Source: Fimbriimonadaceae bacterium (GTDB taxonomy: Bacteria; Armatimonadota; UBA10988). Taken from it: DNA of 41,082 bases. Below are positions 1 through 7,421 of the stretch, one piece after another; position 1 is the first letter of the stretch, and each line of letters begins with the position of its first letter. Below the pieces are notes generated by a model. That model saw only the letters and a program-made list of their open reading frames with translations, did no database searches and was not told the origin of the DNA. The DNA lies in assembly GCA_020850355.1 (NCBI GenBank), contig JADZEX010000038.1, positions 1 to 41,082 on the forward strand, read 5' to 3'. Both the position numbers and the translations under genes were made by a program.

Positions 1-332
1 CAGGACCATTGGAGTACCAATAGTCCAGACCCTTGTTTCGCCGCCGGTGCGTGGGGGGCTGGGCGGCGCGTCAGCTCTGCTCCTCCATCCTCCAACCCCA
101 ACCCGCTTGTCCTGAGGAGGCCGCAGGCCGTCTCGAAGGGCGAGGTTAGCGACGGTGAGCGGATCCTCCTGGATCGAGTGCCTCGCCCCGCAGATCGCCG
201 CTGCGCCACAGTGTGCGCCCGATCGGTCCGCGAGCGACGACTGCTGCGGGAGTTATCAGAGTCCGCTAACTTCGGCATCAAGGCCCGCCGGAGGACTGGT
301 GACAGGCTACGGTGTTCCGGGCGATCGCGGCG
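1..332. repeat. Gene-free left end: dispersed repeats plus left arm of a 46-bp direct repeat
   Basis: No convincing gene. Bases 1-62 are the exact reverse complement of 6881-6942, and bases 96-156 are a reversed copy of the TTCGAGACGG...CAGGACAAGCGG repeat that recurs at 6788, 7097, 7304, 40705 and 41036. The window starts inside the hairpin found complete at 6911-6946. Bases 253-298 are the left copy of the 46-bp direct repeat around the ATPase gene. Bases 157-252 and 299-332 show nothing I can name. The short open frames here have no ribosome-binding site or family resemblance. Confidence 0.8.
253..298 (+). repeat. 46-bp direct repeat, left copy
   Basis: Matches 1556-1601 at 44 of 46 positions (differences at 261 and 282), in the same orientation. 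The shared core includes TCCGCTAACTTCGGCATCAA and GCCCGCCGGAGGACTG. This copy lies 35-80 bp beyond the ATPase stop codon, so the two copies bracket the whole gene. Confidence 0.9.
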
Positions 333-1526
333 TCAGCGCTCGCGCCACTCGGTACCGGGCATCGTCCGCCGCATGAACTGGTCGAACAATGGCACCGTGA
401 ACGCCGTGTCGCCGTGGCTGGGGCTCCAGATCACCCCTTTGGCGATGGCCTTGCCCCGGACGGGCGCCAACGCCGAGACCGACTTGCCGAGCAAGTCGGC
501 CACATCGCCCGAACGGTGTGGACCAGGACCCAGCTCGGCCATCGCTCGCAGGTAGCGTTTCTCGGCCGGCGTCAGGCGGTCGAAGCGCACGCGGAAGAAG
601 CTCTCATCGAGTGCCGCGATCGCCACCAGGGACGCGCTCTCGACATCCGCACGGGTGATCGGCGAGGCGGCGGCGACGTCCCAGGTGTGCTTGCCCCACT
701 CCTGCAGGAAGTACGGGTAGCCCTGCGTGGCGGCAAAGACCGCCTCAAGGGCCTCGTCTTCGATCTGCACGTTCTGGTCGGCGGCCGGCTTGGCAATCGC
801 CCGGTAGGCCGCCTCGGCCGGCAGCGCGCCGACGGTTGGGAAGTCGAAGAGGCGCTCGGCATACGACTTGGCGCGGCCCATGCGGCCCCGCAACTGGGGC
901 AGGCCGGCGCCGACCAGGACCACCGGAAGCTGGCGCTGCGCCGCCCGATGCAGCGCGGTGATCAACGCCGCCAGTTGGTTCTCGGCGACGTACTGCAGCT
1001 CGTCGACAAACAGCACCAAGGCCGTGCCAGCCGCCTTGGCAGCCTCGCCGGCGGCCGCCAGCAGTGCGCCCAGATCGTGCTCCAAATCCCCGTTGTCGGC
1101 GAGGCCGGGCTCCGGATCGTAGTCGAGGCCGACCTGGATGTCCTGGTAGGTGACCTTCAGCGCCCGGGCAAACCCGGCCAGCGCCTGCAACGCCCGCTGC
1201 GCCAACTGCCGGGCCTGTTCAGTACGAGAGAGCCGCAGCAGCGTGACGCGCAGCTCGGGCGCCAGCAGAGCCGGCAGTGAGCGGTCCTCCGGCGCCTCGA
1301 TCCGGACGCAGTAGAGGCCTTCCTGCTCAGCACTGGCGCGCATCCGGTCCAGCAGCACCGTCTTCCCCACGCCGCGCAGCCCTACCAGCAGCACGCTCTT
1401 CGCAGGCCGCCCCTGCCGCGCGCGCTCCAACGCCACCGCGATCGTCTCCCGCAACTCGTCGCGGCCGGCCAGTTCCGGAGGCGGGGTCCCCGCACCCGGC
1501 GCAAACGGGTTGCTGAGCTGGTCCAT
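333..1526 (-). CDS. AAA ATPase (Orc1/Cdc6-like ATP-binding protein)
   Basis: A 397-residue soluble P-loop ATPase. Walker A is GLRGVGKT at residues 49-56, and Walker B is the hydrophobic run LVLFVDELQY near residues 145-155. The opening NPFAPGAG..PPELAGRDEL is typical of a family of roughly 400-residue bacterial Orc1-like ATP-binding proteins. The C-terminal half looks like a winged-helix region (LTPAEKRYLRAMAEL.GP, then SVSALAPVRGKAI). I chose the ATG at 1526, eight bases after GGAG. In-frame GTG codons at 1532 and 1535 are alternatives. No signal peptide or membrane segment is visible. The gene stands alone and is bracketed by 46-bp direct repeats, suggesting it arrived as a cassette. Its biochemical role is unknown: ATP binding is secure, while a DNA-related or defence role is only guessed from family resemblance. 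Confidence 0.85.
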   Translation of the reverse strand: MDQLSNPFAPGAGTPPPELAGRDELRETIAVALERARQGRPAKSVLLVGLRGVGKTVLLDRMRASAEQEGLYCVRIEAPEDRSLPALLAPELRVTLLRLSRTEQARQLAQRALQALAGFARALKVTYQDIQVGLDYDPEPGLADNGDLEHDLGALLAAAGEAAKAAGTALVLFVDELQYVAENQLAALITALHRAAQRQLPVVLVGAGLPQLRGRMGRAKSYAERLFDFPTVGALPAEAAYRAIAKPAADQNVQIEDEALEAVFAATQGYPYFLQEWGKHTWDVAAASPITRADVESASLVAIAALDESFFRVRFDRLTPAEKRYLRAMAELGPGPHRSGDVADLLGKSVSALAPVRGKAIAKGVIWSPSHGDTAFTVPLFDQFMRRTMPGTEWRER

Positions 1527-1555
1527 CGACACCACTCCGTTGAATGATGCCGATC

Positions 1556-1601
1556 TTATCAGATTCCGCTAACTTCGGCATCAATGCCCGCCGGAGGACT
1601 G
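1556..1601 (+). repeat. 46-bp direct repeat, right copy
   Basis: Right-hand copy of the repeat at 253-298 (44/46 identical; start-to-start distance 1303 bp). It begins 29 bp upstream of the ATPase start, so it lies in that gene's promoter region. It also lies upstream of the divergent beta-helix gene. Confidence 0.9.
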
Positions 1602-1778
1602 CGGACCGGCTCCGGATCGCGATATTCGGACCGGGGGATCCATCGGCGGTCGCCGCTCTTCTTGAGCCACCACCCGCATGGTCGCCGTGACCGGGTGCTC
1701 GGCCGACGATCGGGGCACTGGCGTGGCAGGACTCCCGGTCGGCGTGGCGGAGTAGGGGCCGGCTGGCGGAGGAACCCC

Positions 1779-4424
1779 ATGTCGCGCCTCTGGTTGTTGG
1801 CTCTGCTGCTGCCGCTGGCCGGTGGCCGGGCGGTGGAGTTGACGTTGGCGCCGGGGGCCGATCTGGCCGCGGTGCAGGCGCAGGTGCGGGCAGAACCGCG
1901 GCGGGGCAGCGAGGCGATCAGCGTGACGCTGCCGCCGGGCACCTGGCGATTGGCCGCGCCGCTGGAGTTCGGGCCGCTCGACAGCGGTGGGCCGGGGGCA
2001 CCGGTGACCTGGCAGGCGGCGCCCGGGGCGCAGGTGGTGATCAGCGGCGGCGCGCCGGTCGGCGGGTGGCAGGCGCGCGGTGACGGGCTGTGGGCCGCGC
2101 CCTTGCCGTGGGTGCGGCAGGCGCCCGAACCCTTCACCCAGCTTTGGGTCAACGGGCAGCGGCGCACTCTGGCCCGCAGTCCGAACGCTGGCAGCTACTT
2201 CTATTCGCAGCGACTGCTGCTGAACAGCCCGCCCGGCGGCTTCCCGGTGTGCGGCGGACTGACCGCCCGACCGGGGGATCTGGGGCCGTGGATCAGCGAC
2301 CCGGGCGCGCGGGTCTGCCTGTTCCACAACTGGGTCAACTCCTACAACCGCGTCGGGGCGGCCGATCTGGAGCGGCGCACCGTGCGCTTTGCCCGCGACG
2401 CCGGGATCTTCTTCCTGGGCCCGAGTGTGCGCTACTACGTTGAGAACGTCCGCGCCGCGCTCGACGCGCCGGGCGAGTGGTTCTGCGACCAGGCCGCCGG
2501 CGAGCTGCTCTACCGCCCGCTGCCCGGTGAGGACCTGACCACCGCCGAGGTGATCGCGCCGCGGGTCGGCCCGACCCTGCTGCGGCTGCGCGGCGAGCCG
2601 GCGCTGGGCCTGCCGGTCGAGCACCTGGTCTTCCGCGGTCTCAGCCTGCAACACTCCAGCGCCGACCTGGCGCCGACCTACGAGCACAGCGTGCAGGGCG
2701 CCCACACCCAGCGCGGCGCCGTCTTAGCCACCAACACCCGCTTCGTACGGTTCGAAGATTGCGAGCTGGCGCACCTCGGCGAACATGGCCTGAGTCTGCG
2801 CGAGGGCTGCACCGACAACGTCGTCACCGGCTGCCACCTCCACGATCTCGGCGGCGGTGGCGTCTACCTGGCGGGCGGCACCATCCACCAGCCGGCCGAG
2901 GCGCAGTTGACCCAGCGCAACCGGGTCGACGGCAACCTGATCCACGACGGCGGCTGGATCTACCGCGCCGGCTGCGGGGTCTTCCTGGGGGGCACCGCCT
3001 GCTACAACCAGATCCTGCGCAACGAGGTACTCAACCTGAGCTGGATCGGCATCCACCTCGGCTGGAGCTGGAGCGGGCGCGACCCCGCGGCGACGCATCA
3101 CAACGAGATCGCCTACAACCGGCTGCATCACCTCGGCAACGGCGTGCTCAACGACCTGGCCGGGATCTACACGCTGGGGGTGCAGCCGGGCACGGTGCTG
3201 CACCACAACCGGATCCACGACATCAGCCGCTTCCAGCGCGGCGACGGCGGGTACGGCGGTTGGGGGATCTACCTGGACGCCGGCAGCAGCGGCATCCGGG
3301 TCAGCGACAACATCGTCTCCGACACCCAGGACGGCGGCCTGCATCTGCACTGCGACGGCTTCCCGTGGGGCGACGAGATCGTCAACAACATCTTCGCCTT
3401 CGCCGACAGCGGGCAGTTGCAGCGCAACAACAACAAAGAGCCGGCGACGGTCCACGCCCACCTCGAACGCAATATCGTCTACAACCGCAGTCGTGCGATG
3501 TACGGCGGCAGCAACTGGGCGCCGGCCAGCCGGTTCACCGCCGAGCGCAATCTCTACTGGACCGAAGACCCCGCCGGGCCGGACTTCTACGACGGCACTT
3601 TCGCCGCCTGGCAGGCCACCGGGCGGGACGCCGCCGCGCTGGTCACCGACCCGCTGTTCGTCGACGCCGCGGCGCGTGACTTCCGGCTGCGCCCGGAGTC
3701 GCCGGCCCTGCGGTTGGGCTTCCGGCCGATCGATCTGAGCGGCGTCGGGCTGGTCGGGCAACCCGCCCTGCAGGCGATTGCCGCCCGGCTGACCGCGCGC
3801 GCGGTCGAGCTGGCACCGCCGCCGGACCCGGAAGACGCGACGCGGCGGATGGACTGGGAGGAGTTCGAACCGGGCGAGACCCCCGAGGGCGCGGTGGAAC
3901 CCGACGGCCCGGTCGGCGTCACCGTCAGCGACCGCCAGCCCGCCGCCGGCCGGCGCTGCCTGCGCTTTGTCGACGGCCCGGCGGCGCAGCCCTGGATGCC
4001 ACACTGGTACCTCCGCCGCCAGCCCGGCAGCGCCGCCTTGACGGTGCGCTGCGACCTGCGTCAGGACGCCGCGCAGCCGGCAGCCTGCGATCTGGAGCTC
4101 CGCGACTGGCCGGCGATGGGCCCCCGCTACAGCACCGGCCCGCTGCTGCGGCTGGCGGTCGACGGCACGCTGACCGCCGCCGATGGCCCGGACTGGCACC
4201 CCGTGGGGCGCGTCGCGCCGGGCACCTGGTGCCGCCTGGAACTGCGCCTCGACGAGCGCGAGGGCGCCCCGCCGACCTACACGGTGCGCCTCAACGACGG
4301 CCCGCCGAGCCCGCCGCTGCGCTACCTCAGCCCGACCTTCCGCCGCGCCAACTGGGTCGGCCTGGCCGGCCTGGGCACCGCGCCGGGCGAGTTCTACGCC
4401 GACAACCTGGTGGTCGGTCCCTGA
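1779..4424 (+). CDS. Secreted right-handed parallel beta-helix protein with C-terminal beta-sandwich domain
   Basis: An 881-residue exported protein. I chose the ATG at 1779 because it follows GGAGG by six bases and opens a good signal peptide (MSRLWLLALLLPLAGGRA). The longer frame from 1584 adds an Arg-rich leader that looks non-coding. Residues about 20-200 resemble the N-terminal part of pectate-lyase-like proteins. Residues about 281-590 form a beta-helix with recurring N-x-I/L-H-D and G-I-Y-L type coils. A linker leads to a concanavalin/LamG-like beta-sandwich from about residue 691. Related families act on polysaccharides (polysaccharide lyases, GH28, epimerases), but I cannot assign catalytic residues or a substrate. 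It is followed 66 bp later by the GH99-like gene and is probably co-transcribed with it. Confidence 0.85.
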   Translation: MSRLWLLALLLPLAGGRAVELTLAPGADLAAVQAQVRAEPRRGSEAISVTLPPGTWRLAAPLEFGPLDSGGPGAPVTWQAAPGAQVVISGGAPVGGWQARGDGLWAAPLPWVRQAPEPFTQLWVNGQRRTLARSPNAGSYFYSQRLLLNSPPGGFPVCGGLTARPGDLGPWISDPGARVCLFHNWVNSYNRVGAADLERRTVRFARDAGIFFLGPSVRYYVENVRAALDAPGEWFCDQAAGELLYRPLPGEDLTTAEVIAPRVGPTLLRLRGEPALGLPVEHLVFRGLSLQHSSADLAPTYEHSVQGAHTQRGAVLATNTRFVRFEDCELAHLGEHGLSLREGCTDNVVTGCHLHDLGGGGVYLAGGTIHQPAEAQLTQRNRVDGNLIHDGGWIYRAGCGVFLGGTACYNQILRNEVLNLSWIGIHLGWSWSGRDPAATHHNEIAYNRLHHLGNGVLNDLAGIYTLGVQPGTVLHHNRIHDISRFQRGDGGYGGWGIYLDAGSSGIRVSDNIVSDTQDGGLHLHCDGFPWGDEIVNNIFAFADSGQLQRNNNKEPATVHAHLERNIVYNRSRAMYGGSNWAPASRFTAERNLYWTEDPAGPDFYDGTFAAWQATGRDAAALVTDPLFVDAAARDFRLRPESPALRLGFRPIDLSGVGLVGQPALQAIAARLTARAVELAPPPDPEDATRRMDWEEFEPGETPEGAVEPDGPVGVTVSDRQPAAGRRCLRFVDGPAAQPWMPHWYLRRQPGSAALTVRCDLRQDAAQPAACDLELRDWPAMGPRYSTGPLLRLAVDGTLTAADGPDWHPVGRVAPGTWCRLELRLDEREGAPPTYTVRLNDGPPSPPLRYLSPTFRRANWVGLAGLGTAPGEFYADNLVVGP

Positions 4425-4490
4425 CCGCCGGTCCGCCGGCGCGGCCGGTCGACGGGAGGAGGCGGCCCGGCCGAGCGGAACCGGCGCACC

Positions 4491-6203
4491 ATGATCCACC
4501 TCTTGCCGGGAGTGCTGCTGATGCTCACCGCCGCGCCGCGCGACCTCGCGAGCGACACCTGGGCCGCCGTCGACGGGCTGGGCCGGCGCCTGCCCGACCA
4601 CGCCGCCGTGGGCGCGCCGCGACCGGACAAGACCGTCGGCATCTTCTACTTCACCTGGCTCGGCGAGCACACTCAGGGGGTCTACGACCTCTCCAAGATG
4701 CTCGCCGCGAACCCCACCGATCCCGCCTACGGCCCGCGCCACGCCTTCCACTTCTGGGGTGAGCCGCGCTTCGGCTACTACCGCAGCGACGACCCCTGGG
4801 TGCAGCGCAAGCACCTCCAACTGCTCGCCGACGCCGGCGTCGACGTGCTCTTTCTGGACGCCACCAACGCCTTCACCTACGATCACGTGGTGCGCAGCTT
4901 GTGTCAGCAGATGCGCGCCCTGGCCGCCACCGGCCGGCGGGTGCCACAGTTCGCCTTCCTGCTCAACAGCCGCCACCAGACCGTCGCGCCGAAGCTCTAT
5001 CAGGAGTGGTACCAGGCCGGCCTCTACCCGGAGTGCTGGTTCCGGTGGCAGGGCAAGCCCTTGCTGCTGAGCCCGTCGGAAGGCCTCAGCGACGAGCTGC
5101 GCGGCTTCTTCACGCTGCGCCAGTCGTGGGCCTGGACCAAGGGCGCGCAGTGGTTCGGCGATGGCCGCGACAAGTGGCCCTGGCTCGACCATCACCCCCA
5201 GGGCTACGGCTGGTCGGCCGCCCCGGACCGGCCCGAGATGGTCCCGGTGGCGATCGCGCAGCACCCCACCAGCAACATCGGCCGCAGCTTTCACGGCGGG
5301 CGGCAACCCGCCCCGGGCGACGTCCAGCCGGCCGTCGGGCTGTGCTTCGCCGAGCAATGGCAGCGCGCCCTGGCGGTCGATCCCGAGCTGATCTTCGTGA
5401 CCGGCTGGAACGAGTGGGTGGCCCAACGGTTCATCGTCGACGGCGAGCACGGCCCCGGGTTCCTGGGCCGCCGGACCAACCGCGGGGAGACCTTCTTCGT
5501 CGACCAGTACAACCAGGAGTTCAGCCGCGATGCCGAGCCGATGGTCGGGGGCCACGGCGATGCCTACTACTTCCAGTTGATCGACGGCATCCGCCGCTTC
5601 AAGGGCGTCCGCTCGGTGCCCCCGCTGAGCGCGCCGGTCAGCCTGAGGCCGGGCCAGGGCTTCGCTGGCTGGGCCGCCGTCGGACCCGACTACCTCGACG
5701 ACCTGGAGGACACCACCGTCCGCGACCACCCCGGCTTTCCGCCGCTCCCGAACTACGTCAACCGCAGCGGCCGCAACGATTTCGCCCTGGCCAAGGTCGC
5801 CCGCGACGCCCAGCAGGTCAGCTTCTACATCCGCTGCGCCGCGCCGATCAGCGCGCCGGGTCCGCACTGGATGACTCTGCTGCTGAACACCGCCGGCGAC
5901 CCGACCACCGGCTGGGAGGGTTACGACCTGATCGTCAACCGGCTGCCGCCCGAGAACGGCCGCGCCGTGGTCGAGCGCTGTACCGGCGGCTGGGCCTGGG
6001 AGCGCGTCACCACCGTGCCGCTGGAGGTCGCCGGCGCCGAGCTGCAGGTCGCCCTGCCCCGCGCGCTGTTCGGCCCCGGTCCGCTGCGCTGCTGGTTCAA
6101 ATGGGCCGACAACCTGCCGCCGGAGCCAACCGCCCTGGACTTCTTGGACCGCGGCGACTGCGCCCCGAACGCCCGCTTCGCCTACGTCGTGCGCGAGGAC
6201 TGA
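4491..6203 (+). CDS. Secreted GH99/WbsX-like (beta/alpha)8 protein with C-terminal carbohydrate-binding-like domain
   Basis: A 570-residue protein. The short hydrophobic start (IHLLPGVLLMLTAA) is a probable signal peptide. The body opens with GIFYFTWLGEH, followed by DVLFLDATNAF and the motif GWNEW at 305-309 (E308). GWNEW is characteristic of GH99-like and WbsX-like proteins, whose GH99 members are endo-mannosidases, so a retaining glycoside hydrolase is plausible but unproven. Residues about 400-570 look like a CBM9/DOMON-type sandwich (SFYIRCAAPIS, GWEGYDLIVNR). No strong ribosome-binding site precedes the ATG at 4491: GGGAGGAGG lies about 28 bases upstream. Translation may depend on the preceding gene, or may start at the internal ATG of MLTAAP. 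It ends 3 bp before the GNAT gene. Confidence 0.8.
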   Translation: MIHLLPGVLLMLTAAPRDLASDTWAAVDGLGRRLPDHAAVGAPRPDKTVGIFYFTWLGEHTQGVYDLSKMLAANPTDPAYGPRHAFHFWGEPRFGYYRSDDPWVQRKHLQLLADAGVDVLFLDATNAFTYDHVVRSLCQQMRALAATGRRVPQFAFLLNSRHQTVAPKLYQEWYQAGLYPECWFRWQGKPLLLSPSEGLSDELRGFFTLRQSWAWTKGAQWFGDGRDKWPWLDHHPQGYGWSAAPDRPEMVPVAIAQHPTSNIGRSFHGGRQPAPGDVQPAVGLCFAEQWQRALAVDPELIFVTGWNEWVAQRFIVDGEHGPGFLGRRTNRGETFFVDQYNQEFSRDAEPMVGGHGDAYYFQLIDGIRRFKGVRSVPPLSAPVSLRPGQGFAGWAAVGPDYLDDLEDTTVRDHPGFPPLPNYVNRSGRNDFALAKVARDAQQVSFYIRCAAPISAPGPHWMTLLLNTAGDPTTGWEGYDLIVNRLPPENGRAVVERCTGGWAWERVTTVPLEVAGAELQVALPRALFGPGPLRCWFKWADNLPPEPTALDFLDRGDCAPNARFAYVVRED

Positions 6204-6206
6204 GCG

Positions 6207-6638
6207 ATGTCCTTCGTCATCCGCCCCGCGGTCAGTCCCGCCGAGCGACAAGCCTGCCTGGACCTCCGCCGAACAGTGTTCATCGACGAACAGGGCGTTC
6301 GCGAAGAGGATGAGTGGGACGACCTCGACGCCTCCACCGAGCCGTTCCTGGCCCTGGCGCCGCAGCCGGTCGGCACGGCGCGGCTGCTGCTCCTCGGTGG
6401 GGGCATCGCCCGCGCGCAGCGCGTCGCGGTGCTGCCCCCCTGGCGCGGCGTCGGCGTCGGCACCGCCCTGATGGCCGCCCTCGAGTCCCGCGCCCGCGAA
6501 CACGGCTGCCACGAGCTGATCGTGCTGGCCCAGGTCGCCGCCTTGCCGTTCTACGCCCGCTGCGGCTACCACCCCGAAGGCGCCCTGGTCGACGACGTCG
6601 GCATCCCCCACCGCTGGGCGCGAAAGCTGCTGGACTGA
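6207..6638 (+). CDS. GNAT-family N-acetyltransferase
   Basis: A 143-residue single-domain acetyltransferase of the ElaA-like GNAT group. It shows an N-terminal LRRTVFIDEQGV segment, the acetyl-CoA pyrophosphate-binding loop RGVGVGTAL near residues 80-88 and a C-terminal ALPFYARCGYHPEG strand-loop-helix. Members transfer acetyl from acetyl-CoA to amines; the substrate cannot be read from sequence. It starts 3 bp after the stop of the upstream gene, so it is almost certainly translated from the same mRNA. It is cytoplasmic, unlike its secreted neighbours, so it is probably a housekeeping passenger. The gene-free repeat region follows. Confidence 0.9.
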   Translation: MSFVIRPAVSPAERQACLDLRRTVFIDEQGVREEDEWDDLDASTEPFLALAPQPVGTARLLLLGGGIARAQRVAVLPPWRGVGVGTALMAALESRAREHGCHELIVLAQVAALPFYARCGYHPEGALVDDVGIPHRWARKLLD

Positions 6639-6787
6639 TACCCGCCCACCGTCGCCAACCGCGCCCTTCGAGACGGCCTGCTCCGGTGCCGGTGTCCCAC
6701 CCGGTACTCCCCCCAACCGCTTGTCCTGAGCCGCCGCGCAGCGGCGAGTCGAAGGGCCAGGCACCCGATCCCAGCCGAGCCCCCCAG

Positions 6788-6846
6788 CCGTCGCCAACCT
6801 CGCCCTTCGAGACGGCCTGCGGCCTCCTCAGGACAAGCGGGTTGGG
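6788..6846 (+). repeat. REP-like unit (TTCGAGACGG...CAGGACAAGCGG), full copy
   Basis: About 60 bp: GTCGCCAACC, then CCCTTCGAGACGGCC, TGC, GGCCTCCTCAGGACAAGCGG and GTTGGG. The core GGCC-TGC-GGCC can fold as a small hairpin. It resembles the CTTGTCCTGAG...TCGAAGGG intergenic repeats found in many bacterial genomes. It is the reverse complement of 96-156. Confidence 0.85.
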
Positions 6847-6910
6847 TTCTATGGGTGGAGGAGCAGAGCGGCCAGGCCGGCCAGCCCCCCACGCACCGGC
6901 GGCGAAACAA

Positions 6911-6946
6911 GGGTCTGGACTATTGGTACTCCAATGGTCCTGACCC
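6911..6946. repeat. 36-nt hairpin with T-tract, repeat-borne
   Basis: Stem GGGTC/GACCC, GGAC/GTCC and ATTGG/CCAAT around a TACT loop, with two one-base internal mismatches, followed by TTTTT at 6947-6951. It has the form of an intrinsic terminator and lies 270 bp beyond the GNAT stop. The same structure is embedded in the repeats at 1-32 (truncated, inverted) and 40872-40907, with compensatory changes, so it belongs to the dispersed element rather than to one gene. Confidence 0.75.
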
Positions 6947-6955
6947 TTTTTCGTT

Positions 6956-7202
6956 GCCACCACGTCCGGCCAGACCCGCCAGCCGGCCTGCTCCGCTGCC
7001 GGTCTCCCACCCCGTATCACCCCCAACCGCTTGTCCTGAGCCGCCGCGCAGCGGCGAGTCGAAGGGCCAGGCACCCGATCCCATCCGATCCGCCCACCGT
7101 CGCCAACCGCGCCCTTCGAGACGGCCTGCGGCCTCCTCAGGACAAGCGGGTTGGGGTTGGTGGGTTGGCAAGGGAAGGCCGGCCGCCACCACGTAGGGCC
7201 AG
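6956..7202 (+). repeat. Inserted or duplicated 229-bp block with 18-bp terminal direct repeats
   Basis: GCCACCACGTCCGGCCAG at 6956-6973 and GCCACCACGTAGGGCCAG at 7185-7202 agree at 16 of 18 positions. Between them lie two REP-like units that are absent from the otherwise parallel element at 40.7-41.1 kb, where the equivalent GCCACCACCTCC sequence runs straight into AGCCCGAACCAGCG. This looks like an insertion or slippage duplication inside an older element. Confidence 0.6.
7097..7156 (+). repeat. REP-like unit, full copy
   Basis: Second forward full copy of the 60-bp unit described at 6788-6846, with the variant AACCGCGCCC in place of AACCTCGCCC. A reversed, diverged unit lies just upstream at about 7022-7067, with an inner GCCGC...GCGGC stem. 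Confidence 0.85.
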
Positions 7203-7292
7203 CCCGAACCAGCGCTGGCGAGCGGTCTGCGCCCTCCAGAAGCCCCGAAGGGGCGACTCACGCAAGCCCAGGGCAACGCCCTGGGCACGACA
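7198..7292 (+). repeat. Double-hairpin repeat module
   Basis: Two hairpins: GCCCC-GAA-GGGGC at 7242-7254 and GCCCAGGGC-AAC-GCCCTGGGC at 7266-7286, within a conserved block beginning AGCCCGAACCAGCG. A second copy at 40932-41028 keeps both hairpins, the second with a G-U pair and a mismatch. The pattern resembles REP/BIME-type elements mobilised by RAYT transposases. No RAYT gene lies in the window. Confidence 0.75.
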
Positions 7293-7303
7293 GTGTGCCC
7301 TCA

Positions 7304-7363
7304 CCGTCGCCAGCCGCGCCCTTCGAGACGGCCTGCGGCCTCCTCAGGACAAGCGGGTTGGGG
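7304..7363 (+). repeat. REP-like unit, full copy
   Basis: Third forward full copy of the 60-bp unit, directly after the double-hairpin module, the same junction as at 41036. Confidence 0.85.
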
Positions 7364-7421
7364 GTGGGGGGTTGGTGGGCAGATCGGCGCAGCCGGATCC
7401 CTCGCCGCCGCCCGGCTCGGG

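Larger units (their letters stand above)
6639..7421. repeat. Composite dispersed-repeat region between convergent genes
   Basis: 783 bp without a credible gene, between the convergent GNAT (+) and kelch (-) genes. In order it holds a truncated REP-like unit (about 6648-6683), a reversed unit (about 6716-6761), a full unit (6788-6846), a strong hairpin (6911-6946), a reversed unit (about 7022-7067), a full unit (7097-7156), a double hairpin (7242-7286) and a full unit (7304-7363). The same hairpins and units, in the same order but without the 6974-7184 stretch, recur at 40705-41082. Part is present inverted at 1-156. Confidence 0.85.

Noticed and set aside
1584-1778. N-terminal extension of the beta-helix protein
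   Set aside because: Arg-rich, overlaps the 46-bp repeat, lacks a ribosome-binding site, and precedes a good signal peptide with GGAGG at 1779.
2724-6797. A 1357-codon minus-strand open frame
   Set aside because: It is antisense to the beta-helix, GH99-like and GNAT genes. Its composition (Val-, Ala-, Gly-, Asp-rich without fold pattern) is that of a G+C-rich shadow frame, and there is no ribosome-binding site.
6788-7363. CRISPR array
   Set aside because: The repeated units differ in length, occur in both orientations and have irregular spacing. No cas genes are present.
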